A stretch of DNA of 64,000 bases from Chryseobacterium sp. Tr-659 (GCF_011752975.1 NZ_VWWP01000002.1:620001-684000), one strand, 5' to 3'; numbered from the stretch's first letter, positions 44,558-54,092 are shown. A program made the numbers and translations. The notes: generated by a model from the letters alone, not told the origin.

Positions 44558-45133
44558 TCAGCTTAAATCTTTTTTAATACGGCTAAGCTGCGTAGGTGTA
44601 ATTCCTAAGTAGGAGGCAATCTGGTTTTGCTTCAAACGATTATATAATGATAGATTTTCCAGCAACAGTAAATAACGCTGTTTAGCCGTTTCATACTTCA
44701 GGGAAACTTCCAGCGGTTCTTTTTTTACGACCCAGTTTTTTTCCAGATAATACATATGGAAAAGAGCCAGGTCATGGTATTGTTCAAGTAATTCCCGATA
44801 AGCTTTTACAGGATATTTTATGACTGAACAGTCTTCAAGAGCAATAATATTAAAGTCACTGGGCTGATTTTTAATAATGGCCGCTGTAGAAGCGATAAAG
44901 CTGTTTTCTTCAAAAAATATTTTATAAATACTTTCTCCCTTTTCATCCACAGTATAATATCCTACCAATCCGGATTTAAGAAAATAATAATACCTTGCCA
45001 TACTTCCGGACTCCAGCAAAAGATCATTCTTGCTATATTTATCTTCCGTACAAATATTCAGCAAAGCATTTATCGTTTCCTCAGAAAGTGGGTAATACTG
45101 ATTGATCTGCTTTAAAAATTCTGAGGTATTCAT
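44558..45133 (-). CDS. Crp/Fnr-family transcriptional regulator
   Basis: 191 residues. The cyclic-nucleotide-binding-like beta barrel (about 20-110) contains KNDLLLESGSMARYYYFLKSGLVGYY and IFFEENSFIAST; the C-terminal HTH is NQIASYLGITPTQLSRIKKDL. No cysteines for an FeS cluster are seen. It is the third gene of a minus-strand operon, 12 bases after the GNAT gene. Effector unknown. A second, related regulator lies at 54921-55505. Confidence 0.88.
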   Translation of the reverse strand: MNTSEFLKQINQYYPLSEETINALLNICTEDKYSKNDLLLESGSMARYYYFLKSGLVGYYTVDEKGESIYKIFFEENSFIASTAAIIKNQPSDFNIIALEDCSVIKYPVKAYRELLEQYHDLALFHMYYLEKNWVVKKEPLEVSLKYETAKQRYLLLLENLSLYNRLKQNQIASYLGITPTQLSRIKKDLS

Positions 45134-45145
45134 AAAGAGTTTAAT

Positions 45146-45667
45146 TTATTCCCATATTTTTCTCATCATCAGATCCGTCTGTTCCTCATCACCCAGCCTG
45201 AAAATATGCTTATCAAATTCAACGAAACCATTTTTTTTGTAAAAATTTAAAGCCCTTAGATTTTCTTCCCAAACTCCCAGCCATAGAGAAGATTTATTCA
45301 AAATTTGGGCTGTTTCCAATGCCTGATTGTATAAAAGCTGCCCCACTTTTTTGCCATGATGGCTTTTTTTTACATAGATCCTTTCAATTTCAAGACTCAT
45401 CTCCTCCTGCAGTTCTGTCTGGGCACTGCCAGAATTCAATTTCAGATAGCCTACGGGGTCATCTTCTTCCCAGGCAATATAGAAAAGTGAATCAGGATTA
45501 TGAAGTTCGGATTTTACCTTTTCGGTATTGAAACTTTCTTCCAGATATTTTTTCATGGCCTCTTCGGTATTATCTTCTGCAAAGGTTTCAGAAAATGTCT
45601 GTATTCCTAAACTCTGTATTGTTTCCAGGTCTTCGGAAGATGCTTTGTTAATGATAATCGATGTCAT
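45146..45667 (-). CDS. GNAT-family N-acetyltransferase
   Basis: 173 residues. The acetyl-CoA binding motif A is VKKSHHGKKVGQLLYNQAL, and the late ENLRALNFYKKNGFVE and SLWLGVWEEN are typical of the PaiA-like spermidine/diamine acetyltransferase group. The start ATG leads MTSIIINKASSED. It lies 16 bases after the nucleosidase-like gene and 12 before the Crp-like gene. The acceptor amine is not known. Confidence 0.87.
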   Translation of the reverse strand: MTSIIINKASSEDLETIQSLGIQTFSETFAEDNTEEAMKKYLEESFNTEKVKSELHNPDSLFYIAWEEDDPVGYLKLNSGSAQTELQEEMSLEIERIYVKKSHHGKKVGQLLYNQALETAQILNKSSLWLGVWEENLRALNFYKKNGFVEFDKHIFRLGDEEQTDLMMRKIWE

Positions 45668-45683
45668 GCACTAAAAATATTTG

Positions 45684-46265
45684 TTATGAGAAAAGTATTT
45701 TTTTAAATGCTTCCGAAGCCAGATGTACCTGTACGCTCCAGTCGTCTGCGGCATCACTTCCGGCATCATCGGAGATGTATTTCAGACATAGAAACGGAAT
45801 ATTTTCCTTTTGGGCAATTAATGCTAACGGATAAGCTTCCATGTCAACAATATTATAATCGGTTTCAGAATGGTTCATTTCAAAGCTGTCGCCACTTCCG
45901 CATATTCCCTCCTTTAAGCGGTCCATTTTCAATCCGTATTCCAATACTGGCGGAACTCCTGACAGTGGTGTTTCATACATTTTAAAGCCGAGACCTCTTA
46001 CATCCATATCTCTTTGGATAAATTTTGTACAGCAGACTACTTCTCCTTTGTGAAATCCTTTACTTCCTGCAGAACCTAGATTAACGATCAGTTTAGGTTT
46101 TCTGGTATGAATTTCTTTGGTAAGTTCTATAGCCGCATTTACCTTTCCTATCCCTGTTATTAATTTATTTTTATCGTCAAACACTGTTCCCGCTTCCGAA
46201 TCCAATGCAAAAACAAAAAGTGTGTCTGCTACCGGATAATGAAGTTCATTATTAATTTTTATCAT
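45684..46265 (-). CDS. Nucleoside phosphorylase/nucleosidase (MTA/SAH nucleosidase-like)
   Basis: 193 residues, shorter than typical MTA/SAH nucleosidase (about 230). It has the phosphorylase-fold signatures TGIGKVNAAIELT, NLGSAGSKGFHKGEVV and the base-binding VDMEAYPLALIA, with ISDDAGSDAADDW near the C-terminus as the catalytic Asp region. It cleaves or phosphorolyses a purine nucleoside or 5-methylthioadenosine-type substrate in the cytosol. It is first in the operon with the GNAT and Crp genes. Confidence 0.82.
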   Translation of the reverse strand: MIKINNELHYPVADTLFVFALDSEAGTVFDDKNKLITGIGKVNAAIELTKEIHTRKPKLIVNLGSAGSKGFHKGEVVCCTKFIQRDMDVRGLGFKMYETPLSGVPPVLEYGLKMDRLKEGICGSGDSFEMNHSETDYNIVDMEAYPLALIAQKENIPFLCLKYISDDAGSDAADDWSVQVHLASEAFKKILFS

Positions 46266-46300
46266 TGAGAAATTAGATTTAAGCAGAAATTTCCACTGCC

Positions 46301-46681
46301 TTACAAAGATACGACACGTTTTCTTTTTATTACGTTAAGAATGATGAATATTAAATAACAGAAAATAAATAGTAGAAAAGGAATTTGGAATGCCAGATAA
46401 TTAAACTGTTCTATGGGTACCTGTATCATTCTGCTGGCAAGTGGTGAAAGCATCATGAGTAAACTGAGAATTGTGATCAATATTTTATTTTTCCATTTTG
46501 TGAAATTGAGAACAATTCCTAAAATTCCCAATACAGCAAAAACCTGATCAATATTCCCGAAATCGAAAGCCGTAAACAAAAGCCAAATAATAAAGGGCAG
46601 CCCAATTATTTGCCCGACTAGAACTATGAGTAAATAAGATACAATGGAGATATTTCTGATAAAATTAGTTTTGGTGAGCAC
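46301..46681 (-). CDS. Small membrane protein of unknown function
   Basis: 126 residues with four predicted membrane helices (ISIVSYLLIVLVGQIIG, FAVLGILGIVLNF, ILITILSLLMMLSPLA, IPFLLFIFCYLIFIILNVI) and a short basic tail KRKR. No family recognised. It lies 35 bases upstream of the nucleosidase-like gene on the same strand and could share its transcript. Confidence 0.6.
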   Translation of the reverse strand: MLTKTNFIRNISIVSYLLIVLVGQIIGLPFIIWLLFTAFDFGNIDQVFAVLGILGIVLNFTKWKNKILITILSLLMMLSPLASRMIQVPIEQFNYLAFQIPFLLFIFCYLIFIILNVIKRKRVVSL

Positions 46682-46745
46682 TTTTGATGTTTTTACATTT
46701 TAAATATATTCATTTATTTTTCGAAAAACACATGCATTAATATAA

Positions 46746-46775
46746 AAACCCCAAAACAAAAATGTTCTGGGGTTT
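46746..46775 (-). terminator. Terminator of the DsbA-like gene
   Basis: On the minus strand AAACCCCAGAAC/GTTTTGGGGTTT with loop ATTTTT, then TTTAT; seven bases after the gene's stop. Confidence 0.75.
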
Positions 46776-46781
46776 ACATTA

Positions 46782-47483
46782 TTAAATACTGCATCCGTCT
46801 GTATCACAGGAAGCTCCATTACCACCCGACAGATCTTTAAATGGACTCACAGTTTCCTTATATGTCTGCTGAAGGGCATTTTCAAACACTTCTACCGGCT
46901 GTGCACCGGAAACAGCATATTTCCCGTTCAGTACAAAGAATGGAACTCCGGAAATACCATTGTTTCTGGCTTCCAGAATATCCTGATTAACTTCATAATC
47001 CAATTCGTCAGTGGTTACAGCCTGCCTTGCCTCTTCTTTATCAATTCCCAGATTTTCAGCCAGCGCGATCAGGACTTCCACATCACCTACGTTTTTACCA
47101 TCAATAAAATGAGCAATAAATAATGCTTCTTCCATCTCATTCGATTTGTTATGCTTTTTGGCTAAATGAAGCAATTTATGTGCGGTAAAGGTATTCGTAA
47201 TTAACGTTTTTCCAAAATCAAAATCAATTCCGGCTCCTTTTCCCATTTGAGTAACCTGACCAAGCATTTGCGAAGCCTGAGATTCAGGAACTCCTTTTTT
47301 TTCTCTAAAATATTGAATAGTATCCTGAGTTTTTTTGGGATCCAAAGTCGGATCCAGCTGAAAGCTCTTCCACTCTACTTCTACTTCATCTTTAAAAGGC
47401 AGGTTTTCCAATGCCTGTTCAAAGTTATTTTTTCCGATATAGCAAAACGGACACATTACATCCGACCAGATTTCTATTTTCAT
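46782..47483 (-). CDS. DsbA-family oxidoreductase (FrnE-like)
   Basis: 233 residues of the thioredoxin-fold DsbA/FrnE group. The redox site is Cys11-Pro-Phe-Cys14 in SDVMCPFCYIGK, the insertion helical domain spans about 65-150 with FTAHKLLHLAKKH, and cis-Pro is in GISGVPFFVLNGKYAVSGAQP. The C-terminal CDTDGCSI adds two cysteines. There is no signal peptide, so it acts in the cytosol, unlike periplasmic DsbA. It probably handles thiol or disulphide redox stress; the partner is unknown. Confidence 0.9.
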   Translation of the reverse strand: MKIEIWSDVMCPFCYIGKNNFEQALENLPFKDEVEVEWKSFQLDPTLDPKKTQDTIQYFREKKGVPESQASQMLGQVTQMGKGAGIDFDFGKTLITNTFTAHKLLHLAKKHNKSNEMEEALFIAHFIDGKNVGDVEVLIALAENLGIDKEEARQAVTTDELDYEVNQDILEARNNGISGVPFFVLNGKYAVSGAQPVEVFENALQQTYKETVSPFKDLSGGNGASCDTDGCSI

Positions 47484-47549
47484 TGTATTAATTAATTTGA
47501 TAATGCAAATTTACTGTATTTTATTTAATGTAACAAAAAATATTACAGT

Positions 47550-48716
47550 TTAATCCTGACAGGTTGATAGTAGCCGGCTACGTCTCTCTGATATATTTCT
47601 CAAAATCATCATCAAAAATGCAAGAAGGCCAAAAAACACACCAATCCAGGGAATATACTCTACCCCTTTTGTTACAATAATCCATCCTCCAATTGTGGTT
47701 CCCAACGTTACCCCCAGATTTCCGAATGATGTGGCAAGACTGTTCGCAAATTCCAGCGATTCCGGTGCTGACGAAATCATATACGTTGATGCATTCAAAA
47801 AGCTTGGCGAATACAGAAATCCCCAGATCCCGATTACCACCATGGTTCCCCATAAATTTCCATCGGAAATATATAAAAGAACAGGTACTAAAATAGTTCC
47901 GGAAAGAAAAACAGCGGTTGTACCTGCTACATTTTTGTTGAGCATTTTTCCGGCTACTCCATTGGCTATCACTCCAACAATCCCAAAGAGCAGCAACATA
48001 TAGCTTACCATTGAAGTATTCATTCCTTTTGCTTTATTCAGATAATCTGCAAAATAACTGTAGGTAGAAAACCAGGCGGTAATCATAAAAAAATTAGTAA
48101 GGATACTCAGAATGAATGGAGGCTGTTTTAATATTCTCACCTGATTTCCAAAGGATTTCTTCTCCTTTACAGGCATTGAAGGAAGAAGTAAATAAATGAC
48201 CATCAAAGCAATTAAACTGACTAAGGTTTGAATCATAAATGAATATTCCCATGACCAAAGACCTGCAATCCACCTTGCAAAAGGAACTGTGGTGACCATA
48301 GCAATAGCCACTCCATTAAAAACGATTCCCATCAGTTCATTCTTCCTTCCCTCATCCGCCTGAGATACGGCAACAGATAATGCGGTTGCAATATATACAG
48401 GCTGCAAAAATGCAGGTAAAATTCTTACCAGCATCAAGAGCCAGAAAGGTGGTGAAAAAGAAGAGATAAATCCTGTAACCAGAAACATAAAAATGGCTGT
48501 GAGCATTATTTTTTTACGGTCAAATCCTGATGTAAGTAAGGTCATAAAAGGACCTGTAAGAGCAATGATTAATGCAAAAGCGCTCAATAGATACCCTGCT
48601 TTGTCTATACCTATTTGATAATGTTCAGCAATTTGCGGAAGAATTCCAATGACTCCAAATTCCGTTGTAATAACTGCTATAAACCCCAGACATCCGATGT
48701 ATGCATATTTCTTCAT
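47550..48716 (-). CDS. MFS drug/solute exporter (DHA1/AraJ-like)
   Basis: 388 residues with 12 membrane helices. It has the motif TTEFGVIGILPQIAEHYQI in TM1, GFDRKKIML as motif A after TM2, and LPAFLQPVYIATALSVAVSQA in TM4, typical of the 12-TM DHA1 exporters. Its first base is shared with the stop codon of the upstream hydrolase gene (TAATG), so the two are coupled. Regulation is probably through the nearby HxlR gene, which is divergent from the pair. Confidence 0.88.
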   Translation of the reverse strand: MKKYAYIGCLGFIAVITTEFGVIGILPQIAEHYQIGIDKAGYLLSAFALIIALTGPFMTLLTSGFDRKKIMLTAIFMFLVTGFISSFSPPFWLLMLVRILPAFLQPVYIATALSVAVSQADEGRKNELMGIVFNGVAIAMVTTVPFARWIAGLWSWEYSFMIQTLVSLIALMVIYLLLPSMPVKEKKSFGNQVRILKQPPFILSILTNFFMITAWFSTYSYFADYLNKAKGMNTSMVSYMLLLFGIVGVIANGVAGKMLNKNVAGTTAVFLSGTILVPVLLYISDGNLWGTMVVIGIWGFLYSPSFLNASTYMISSAPESLEFANSLATSFGNLGVTLGTTIGGWIIVTKGVEYIPWIGVFFGLLAFLMMILRNISERRSRLLSTCQD

Positions 48717-49654
48717 TACACTATTTCTTCGTGAGATTTTAAATTTTGATGAGCAAATCCTGCCATTTCATTCACCGCTGATTGCATTTCTTCTAACAAT
48801 TCTCCCATATGCATAAACCCATGAACCATATCTTTATAAAGCTTTGTCTTAAGTTTCACTCCGGCTTTTTCCATGTTCATAGCAAGTTGCTTTCCGTCGT
48901 CCAGCAAAGGATCATGCTCTGCCAGAATGATGAATGTAGGTGGAGTTTCCTTGAAATCTTTTATCAGAACAGGAATTGCCAGAGGATTTCCTTTTTCTTC
49001 TTCCGGAAGATAGCCTGCCCATGCATCAATACCTCCCTGTTTATTAAGTACCGGCCCATTTTCATAGGTTTCCCATGATTTTGAGTTCAATTGATTGTCG
49101 GCAGCAGGATAAATCAATATCTGAAATTTCAACTGCTTTCCCAGCTGGGTAGATACTGCCGTTGAAAGAGCACCTCCGGCACTGTCTCCTATGATTCCAA
49201 TTTTATCAGGATCAATTCCCAGATATTCTGCATTTTCAAATACCCAGCCTATTCCGTTAATACAATCATTTAAACCCGCAGGAAAAGGATGTTCCGGAGA
49301 AAGACGATAATCTATAAATATAACTACAGATCCGGTTTTATTAGCCAGTTTCCTAACGACAGCATCATGGGTTTCATATCCGCCTGCCATAAACCATCCT
49401 CCATGAATATAAATAATAGCTGATGATGACTTAATTTCTTTTCCCCTGGGACGGTAAATTCGAACAGGAATCTGATGATCATCTTTTTGAATATTCAATT
49501 CTTCAATCATTGCTATTGATTCTTTCTTACCACTTAACTGGAGAGACATTGTTTCAAGATATTTGCGTGCTCCGTCTAAAGAATCTTGTGGGTTGAAAGG
49601 TTGTATCTTTTCTAAATGATTTACAATCTGTATTATTTTAGGAGTTAATTGCAT
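48716..49654 (-). CDS. Alpha/beta hydrolase of the HSL/esterase-lipase family
   Basis: 312 residues. Hormone-sensitive lipase family marks: the oxyanion HGGW in IYIHGGWFMAGGYETHD, the nucleophile GDSAGGALS, the Asp in EHDPLLDDG and the His in DMVHGFMHM. There is no signal peptide, so it is cytosolic and probably acts on small or aryl esters. It forms a two-gene unit with the MFS exporter and is divergent from an HxlR regulator 160 bases away. Confidence 0.9.
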   Translation of the reverse strand: MQLTPKIIQIVNHLEKIQPFNPQDSLDGARKYLETMSLQLSGKKESIAMIEELNIQKDDHQIPVRIYRPRGKEIKSSSAIIYIHGGWFMAGGYETHDAVVRKLANKTGSVVIFIDYRLSPEHPFPAGLNDCINGIGWVFENAEYLGIDPDKIGIIGDSAGGALSTAVSTQLGKQLKFQILIYPAADNQLNSKSWETYENGPVLNKQGGIDAWAGYLPEEEKGNPLAIPVLIKDFKETPPTFIILAEHDPLLDDGKQLAMNMEKAGVKLKTKLYKDMVHGFMHMGELLEEMQSAVNEMAGFAHQNLKSHEEIV

Positions 49655-49813
49655 TGTTGTTTTGATTTAAGTTGTTATTGCTTCTGCCGGAACGTTAGCG
49701 CTATTGTTCTTTATTGCAGAATATTTTTCTGTTTTGATGAACAAAATTAAATCTCAACCCTTACATTTGCAGTGTATACAGCTAAATGTACGGTACTAAC
49801 AAATTTGTAAGTA

Positions 49814-50191
49814 ATGGGAAAAATAAAAGAAAATTCAACGAATAATATCAACAGGCAATATATACACGAATGTGACCTTACTTATGCGGTATGTAAAATT
49901 GGCGGCAGATGGAAACTCCTGATTCTTGATAAGTTAAAGTTAGGAAAGCTGCGTTTCAGTGAGCTTCGAAAATCTATTCTGGGCATCACGGAAAGAATGC
50001 TTACCCTGCAATTAAGAGAGCTTGAGAAAGAAGGTCTTGTAAAGCGGACGGTGCACGCCGAAGTTCCTCCGCGGGTAGATTACGAACTTACAGAAATTGC
50101 CCTTGAGCTAATTCCTATATGGAGTATGTTGAGTGAATGGGGTGGAAAACACAAAGATTTAATTAAAACACAGGAAATAATTGAAGAATAA
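49814..50191 (+). CDS. HxlR-family transcriptional regulator
   Basis: 125 residues, a single winged helix of the HxlR type: CDLTYAVCKIGGRWKLLILDKL, LRFSELRKSILGITERMLTLQLRELEKEGLV and the wing RTVHAEVPPRVDYELTE. The Cys in the first helix is the usual redox or aldehyde-sensing position (as in HypR/YodB relatives). It is divergent from the hydrolase/MFS pair and likely controls it. TACATTTG (49762-49769) is a possible -7 element, and TGTATACA (49773-49780) a small palindrome behind it. Confidence 0.92.
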   Translation: MGKIKENSTNNINRQYIHECDLTYAVCKIGGRWKLLILDKLKLGKLRFSELRKSILGITERMLTLQLRELEKEGLVKRTVHAEVPPRVDYELTEIALELIPIWSMLSEWGGKHKDLIKTQEIIEE

Positions 50192-50193
50192 AA

Positions 50194-50230
50194 GAATCGG
50201 GGATTTTATCTATGATAAAATCCCTGATTC
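50194..50230. terminator. Long hairpin between convergent genes
   Basis: GAATCGGGGATTTTATC/GATAAAATCCCTGATTC, 16 of 17 paired, loop TAT. It lacks a T run, so it may be a palindromic repeat that also separates the HxlR and MFS transcripts. Confidence 0.6.
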
Positions 50231-50255
50231 TCAAATACATCAGAGCTATAAAAAT

Positions 50256-51452
50256 TTATACCTCTGTATTTATTTTATTTACCTTTTTACTAAACAGAAT
50301 GTGCGCGATAAGTGCCAGTACACCAAATAATGTTCCTATAAAACAAACACCGCTCCATTGTGCTTTCTGCCATGCAATGGAAGCCAGCCACGTTCCCAAT
50401 GATCCTCCGATAAAATACGAAACCATATACACCGTATTCAATCTATTAACAGCATTTGATTTAATCAGAAAATAATTCGTCTGGTTCATAATATGGCTGG
50501 ACTGTACTCCCAGATCAACAAGAATTACTCCTACAATTAATCCCCAATACGTTTCTCCTGCAAAATAAGTGAACCCCCAGCTTCCGATGACGATGAGTAA
50601 AGAATATAAAATAATCCGGTTGATATCCAGATATTTCTGAAGCTTTCCTACTTTTGCCGCCGCCAAAGCGCCTACCGCTCCTGCCAGTCCAAAACTCCCT
50701 ACTACGGAAGAACCTGCATTGAAGGGAGGTTTCTCCATATGAAAAACCAATGTTGTAAACAACGCACACATAGATCCGAATGCCATGGCACCACGGAAGG
50801 AAGCAAGCTGTAAAATCGGTTGTGTTTTTGCGAGGTGGCCAACCGAACGCATCAGTTCTCTGTAAGTTCCTTTAAAATTTGGATGAAGCTCAGGAAGCAT
50901 CTTATAAACGGCTAACCATACCAGGATCATAAGTCCTGCAGCAATTCCGAACATTGCTCTCCATCCCCACACTTCTCCTACAATTCCACCTATAAAGCGG
51001 GATAGAAGAATTCCCAATAATAATCCGGACATTACAAGACCAATGTTTGAAGATTTTTCTTTATCTGATGAAAGTTCAGCCGCAATGGGGACAAATAACT
51101 GCGGTATAACCGAAGTTGCTCCAATCAGTAAACTCGCAGCATATAACATCCATAGCTGGTTGGCAAATGTCATCCATAATAATGATCCGAAGACAAGAAA
51201 AAGATCAATCAGAATCAATCTCTTCCTGAAAAATTTATCTCCAAGCGGAACAATAAGCAGCAATCCTAAGGCATAACCAATCTGGGTTAAGACGGAAATT
51301 CTGCTGGCTGCACTTTCGGAAACATGTAAATCTTCAGAAATAAGAGCCAGCAATGGCTGATTATAATAATTGTTAGCGACCACAAGCCCTGAAATAATAG
51401 CCATCAGCCATATAACAGTCCGGGAAATACCGTTGGAAGAACTCTCCTGCAT
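50256..51452 (-). CDS. MFS transporter
   Basis: 398 residues with 12 membrane helices. Motif A after TM2 is PLGDKFFRKRLIL, and TM1 carries VANNYYNQPLLALISEDLHV, a signature of the YybF/YtbD-like exporters that resemble the arabinose efflux permease group. It is convergent with the HxlR gene and probably monocistronic. The substrate is unknown; small-molecule or drug efflux is likely. Confidence 0.87.
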   Translation of the reverse strand: MQESSSNGISRTVIWLMAIISGLVVANNYYNQPLLALISEDLHVSESAASRISVLTQIGYALGLLLIVPLGDKFFRKRLILIDLFLVFGSLLWMTFANQLWMLYAASLLIGATSVIPQLFVPIAAELSSDKEKSSNIGLVMSGLLLGILLSRFIGGIVGEVWGWRAMFGIAAGLMILVWLAVYKMLPELHPNFKGTYRELMRSVGHLAKTQPILQLASFRGAMAFGSMCALFTTLVFHMEKPPFNAGSSVVGSFGLAGAVGALAAAKVGKLQKYLDINRIILYSLLIVIGSWGFTYFAGETYWGLIVGVILVDLGVQSSHIMNQTNYFLIKSNAVNRLNTVYMVSYFIGGSLGTWLASIAWQKAQWSGVCFIGTLFGVLALIAHILFSKKVNKINTEV

Positions 51453-51718
51453 TACGTATAAAATTTTATTGAATGGAAAACCATTTCAGATGAATGATAA
51501 CAAGTGATATCCGTTGAAACAGTTTATTTTTTAAGAATTCAAAGATAATCATTTATCAAGGAAATTATTCAATTTGAATTTTTACATTTCTATGAACAGA
51601 TCTTATTCCTGTTAAATTTTAAAGATTTAAGTTCATACAGCTTTATTATTGTTTTTATTGATAATATATATCGATGAAAATCCTTTTGGATATTAGAAAT
51701 ATTAAGGAAATTTGCAAG

Positions 51719-52450
51719 ATGAAAATCATTCCGCTTAAAGAAGGCAATTTTTCGGCTAGTAAAACCAAAGACTTTAGTCTTTTAACAGATGAAAATTTTG
51801 ATAAAATTGCAGGGATCAAAATGTCTGTGCAACCTTTTCTTATTATTACTCAAAATGATTACATTCTTTTAGATGCCGGTATTGGCTGGAAAAATGAAGA
51901 CGGAAAATCTGTTATTTCCGAAATTCTTGAAAAAGAAAATATTCTTCCCTCTCAAATTACAAAACTATTGCTTTCTCATCTTCACAAAGATCATATTGAA
52001 GGAGCAATAAGGCTTACACATGATGGTTTCGAGGCCGCCTTTCCCAATGCACAGATTTATATTCAAAAACGCGAACTGGATTTTGCAATGGAAAACGAGG
52101 GAAACCCTTCTTTTGATTTTGAAATTCTTAAAAAACTGATTCAATTACCTAATATCATTTGGATGAATGACGACAAAGGGCAGATCACGGATGAAATCTC
52201 CTATGAAGTAGTAGGCGGGCACACTCCTTTCATGCAGGTATTCTGGATCAGAGAAAATGAGGAAACGGTTTTCTATGGGGCAGACGATCTTCCGCAAGCA
52301 TCTTATCTGAAATATCATTTGGCTTACAAAAGTGATTTTGATGGCAGAAAAGCTATGGAATTAAGGCTTAAATGGGAAAAAGAAGCGAAGGAAAACCGCT
52401 GGAAAATTCTTCTGTATCATGATATGGATAAAACGATAGTAGAAGTATAG
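51719..52450 (+). CDS. MBL-fold metallo-hydrolase
   Basis: 243 residues from the ATG at 51719; the frame extends upstream to 51674, but MKIIPLKEGNFSASKTKDF is the likelier start. The zinc motif is LLSHLHKDHIEGA (HxHxDH), with later His in VVGGHTPFMQ and FYGADDLPQA as the bridging Asp, and a late His in LLYHDMD. No signal peptide. The layout resembles the lactonase/AttM-like and YtnP-like group (quorum-quenching types), but the substrate cannot be named. A 222-base AT-rich gap precedes it. Confidence 0.85.
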   Translation: MKIIPLKEGNFSASKTKDFSLLTDENFDKIAGIKMSVQPFLIITQNDYILLDAGIGWKNEDGKSVISEILEKENILPSQITKLLLSHLHKDHIEGAIRLTHDGFEAAFPNAQIYIQKRELDFAMENEGNPSFDFEILKKLIQLPNIIWMNDDKGQITDEISYEVVGGHTPFMQVFWIRENEETVFYGADDLPQASYLKYHLAYKSDFDGRKAMELRLKWEKEAKENRWKILLYHDMDKTIVEV

Positions 52451-52465
52451 ATCTAAAAAAATGGT

Positions 52466-52807
52466 TTAAATTTCATTAAACCATTTATAGATATCGAATT
52501 CAGAAGGTATATTAAGCTTCTTTCTGATTCGGTTTTTCCGATTTTGTATAGCTTTTGGCGTGACAAAGATATATGTTGCGATTTCCTTTGTGGTCATATT
52601 GAGCTTAAGATAAATACAAAAGATCAGTTCTGAATTTTTAAGACCAGGCTGTATTGCAGACAACTTTCCGAAGAAATCCGGGTACACCAATCTGAATTTA
52701 TTCAGCAAGCGAGGAGAATTTGCTTTGGCGAGTGCCATGATTTCATCTTGTACAAGAATTTTCTGGTTCAGATCTTCAATGTTGTGTTCAGTTTTTTTAT
52801 TTTTCAT
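52466..52807 (-). CDS. Solo LuxR-type HTH protein
   Basis: 113 residues. The C-terminal half is a LuxR/GerE-type HTH: LKNSELIFCIYLKLNMTTKE, FVTPKAIQNRKNRIRKKL. In Bacteroidetes this HTH normally sits at the end of long TPR-coiled-coil sensor proteins; here the N-terminal 45 residues (coiled, with MKNKKTEHNIEDLNQKIL) are too short for a sensor. It could be a small stand-alone regulator or the remnant of a longer protein. The 650 bases upstream hold no recognisable frame for the missing part. Confidence 0.7.
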   Translation of the reverse strand: MKNKKTEHNIEDLNQKILVQDEIMALAKANSPRLLNKFRLVYPDFFGKLSAIQPGLKNSELIFCIYLKLNMTTKEIATYIFVTPKAIQNRKNRIRKKLNIPSEFDIYKWFNEI

Positions 52808-53465
52808 AATACTTTCTCATCTCTACTAATTTCAGATGCTACATCCTTTGTGCATCTGTACAAAATCTTTTTCTTTTTATCAGAAAGTTTCTGATAATTA
52901 ATATTGGAACTAGTTGATTTTTATCTATTCAAAATCCATTTGTTTTTTTAGATACTGTTCAGTGATTGATAGCATAGGGTTGTATTTATTGAATAATTGT
53001 ATTAAAAATTTATACATGTGAATTGTATTTCATTTTATACAGGGCAAAGAAAGAAAAAATGATTAAAATTTTATTAAAACTGTATACCACATACATACCA
53101 CGTTATATTTTTAAACACAATATTCTAACAGCTTTTATCAGCCTATTCCCATATAGTTCTATTGCTATTTTTGACAGGGCATAAATGTAATGTCTTGTCA
53201 GGTCTACTTTTTATGATCCTGATCAATATTTTAATAATTTTTATTATTATAAAAGTAAAAACACACGGAATTATACCGATGGCATAATTTGCAGCCGATA
53301 AAGAAAATCAAATTTATTATAGGGTAGAAAACATTCAGATGTAATACGGAGATCTGAAATGATAGAAGAAAAAGAACTGTTATTAAAATCAACAGTTAAG
53401 ATAAATGCATTATTTTTAATTGTTCTATTCAGAAGATGCTGAAGACTTTTTCCGGCATATGATGT
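52808..53465. other. Intergenic region with no gene
   Basis: About 660 very AT-rich bases. I see no frame with family resemblance, no tRNA and no clear terminator or repeat. Confidence 0.6.
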
Positions 53466-54092
53466 TTAAAGATCCAATTGTTTTTGAAATTCTTCCAGAT
53501 ATTTCGCCAGATGAATTCCATCTGCAAGCCCATGATGTGCTTCAATAGAAACAGGAAGATATTTTCTGCCGTCACGGATATTGAATCTCCCGAAAGCGAT
53601 CTTAGGCACCGATTCCGTAGTATTAAAATCTGTTGGATGCAAAATAGCACTGAAGGAATTCCAGGGAATTGTAGTATGTCTTATATGATCCTTTCCCAGC
53701 CTTTCATTACTTAATCTTAATCCCGAAGACTCATGCACACCTTTTATTTCTTTTTGCAAAGCAGTATTAAACACTTCAAAATCTTCCGAAAAGTGGGTAA
53801 ATGAAAACCCAAAAGTTCCATCCGGTCTTCCGATAGTACTTCCGGCATGAACGATGTCGAATTGAACAACATTTCCGTCAATTATCCTGAGCTTCAGTTC
53901 ATCAACAGTATTGATTGCAACCATAGATTTGTGAAAATAATAAGCAAAAAATGAATACCCTTTTTCTTTAGCAATATCATATGCCTTTGTGCAGTCTACT
54001 TCCGTAGTAAAACCAAAATACGGGCTTGCCATACCAGAGAAAAATTCAAAATGCTCCTTTCTGTTCCATTGATCCAGATCTACAATCTTCAT
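53466..54092 (-). CDS. cat-like: Type A chloramphenicol O-acetyltransferase family protein
   Basis: 208 residues, close to the usual CatA length of about 215. It transfers acetyl from acetyl-CoA. The catalytic site is VSIEAHHGLADGIHLAKYL: His187 as base and Asp191 as structural partner (HHxxxDG). Other family marks are RKEHFEFF at the start, FTTEVDCTKAY, FSFTHFSEDFEVF and TTIPWNSFSAILHP. All key residues are present. Such genes are common on Chryseobacterium chromosomes; no mobile element is near. Chloramphenicol activity is inferred from the family. Confidence 0.9.
   Translation of the reverse strand: MKIVDLDQWNRKEHFEFFSGMASPYFGFTTEVDCTKAYDIAKEKGYSFFAYYFHKSMVAINTVDELKLRIIDGNVVQFDIVHAGSTIGRPDGTFGFSFTHFSEDFEVFNTALQKEIKGVHESSGLRLSNERLGKDHIRHTTIPWNSFSAILHPTDFNTTESVPKIAFGRFNIRDGRKYLPVSIEAHHGLADGIHLAKYLEEFQKQLDL

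Noticed and set aside
46746..46775. C-rich hairpin as a riboswitch
   Set aside because: A simple stem with T run at the end of the DsbA-like gene explains it as a terminator.
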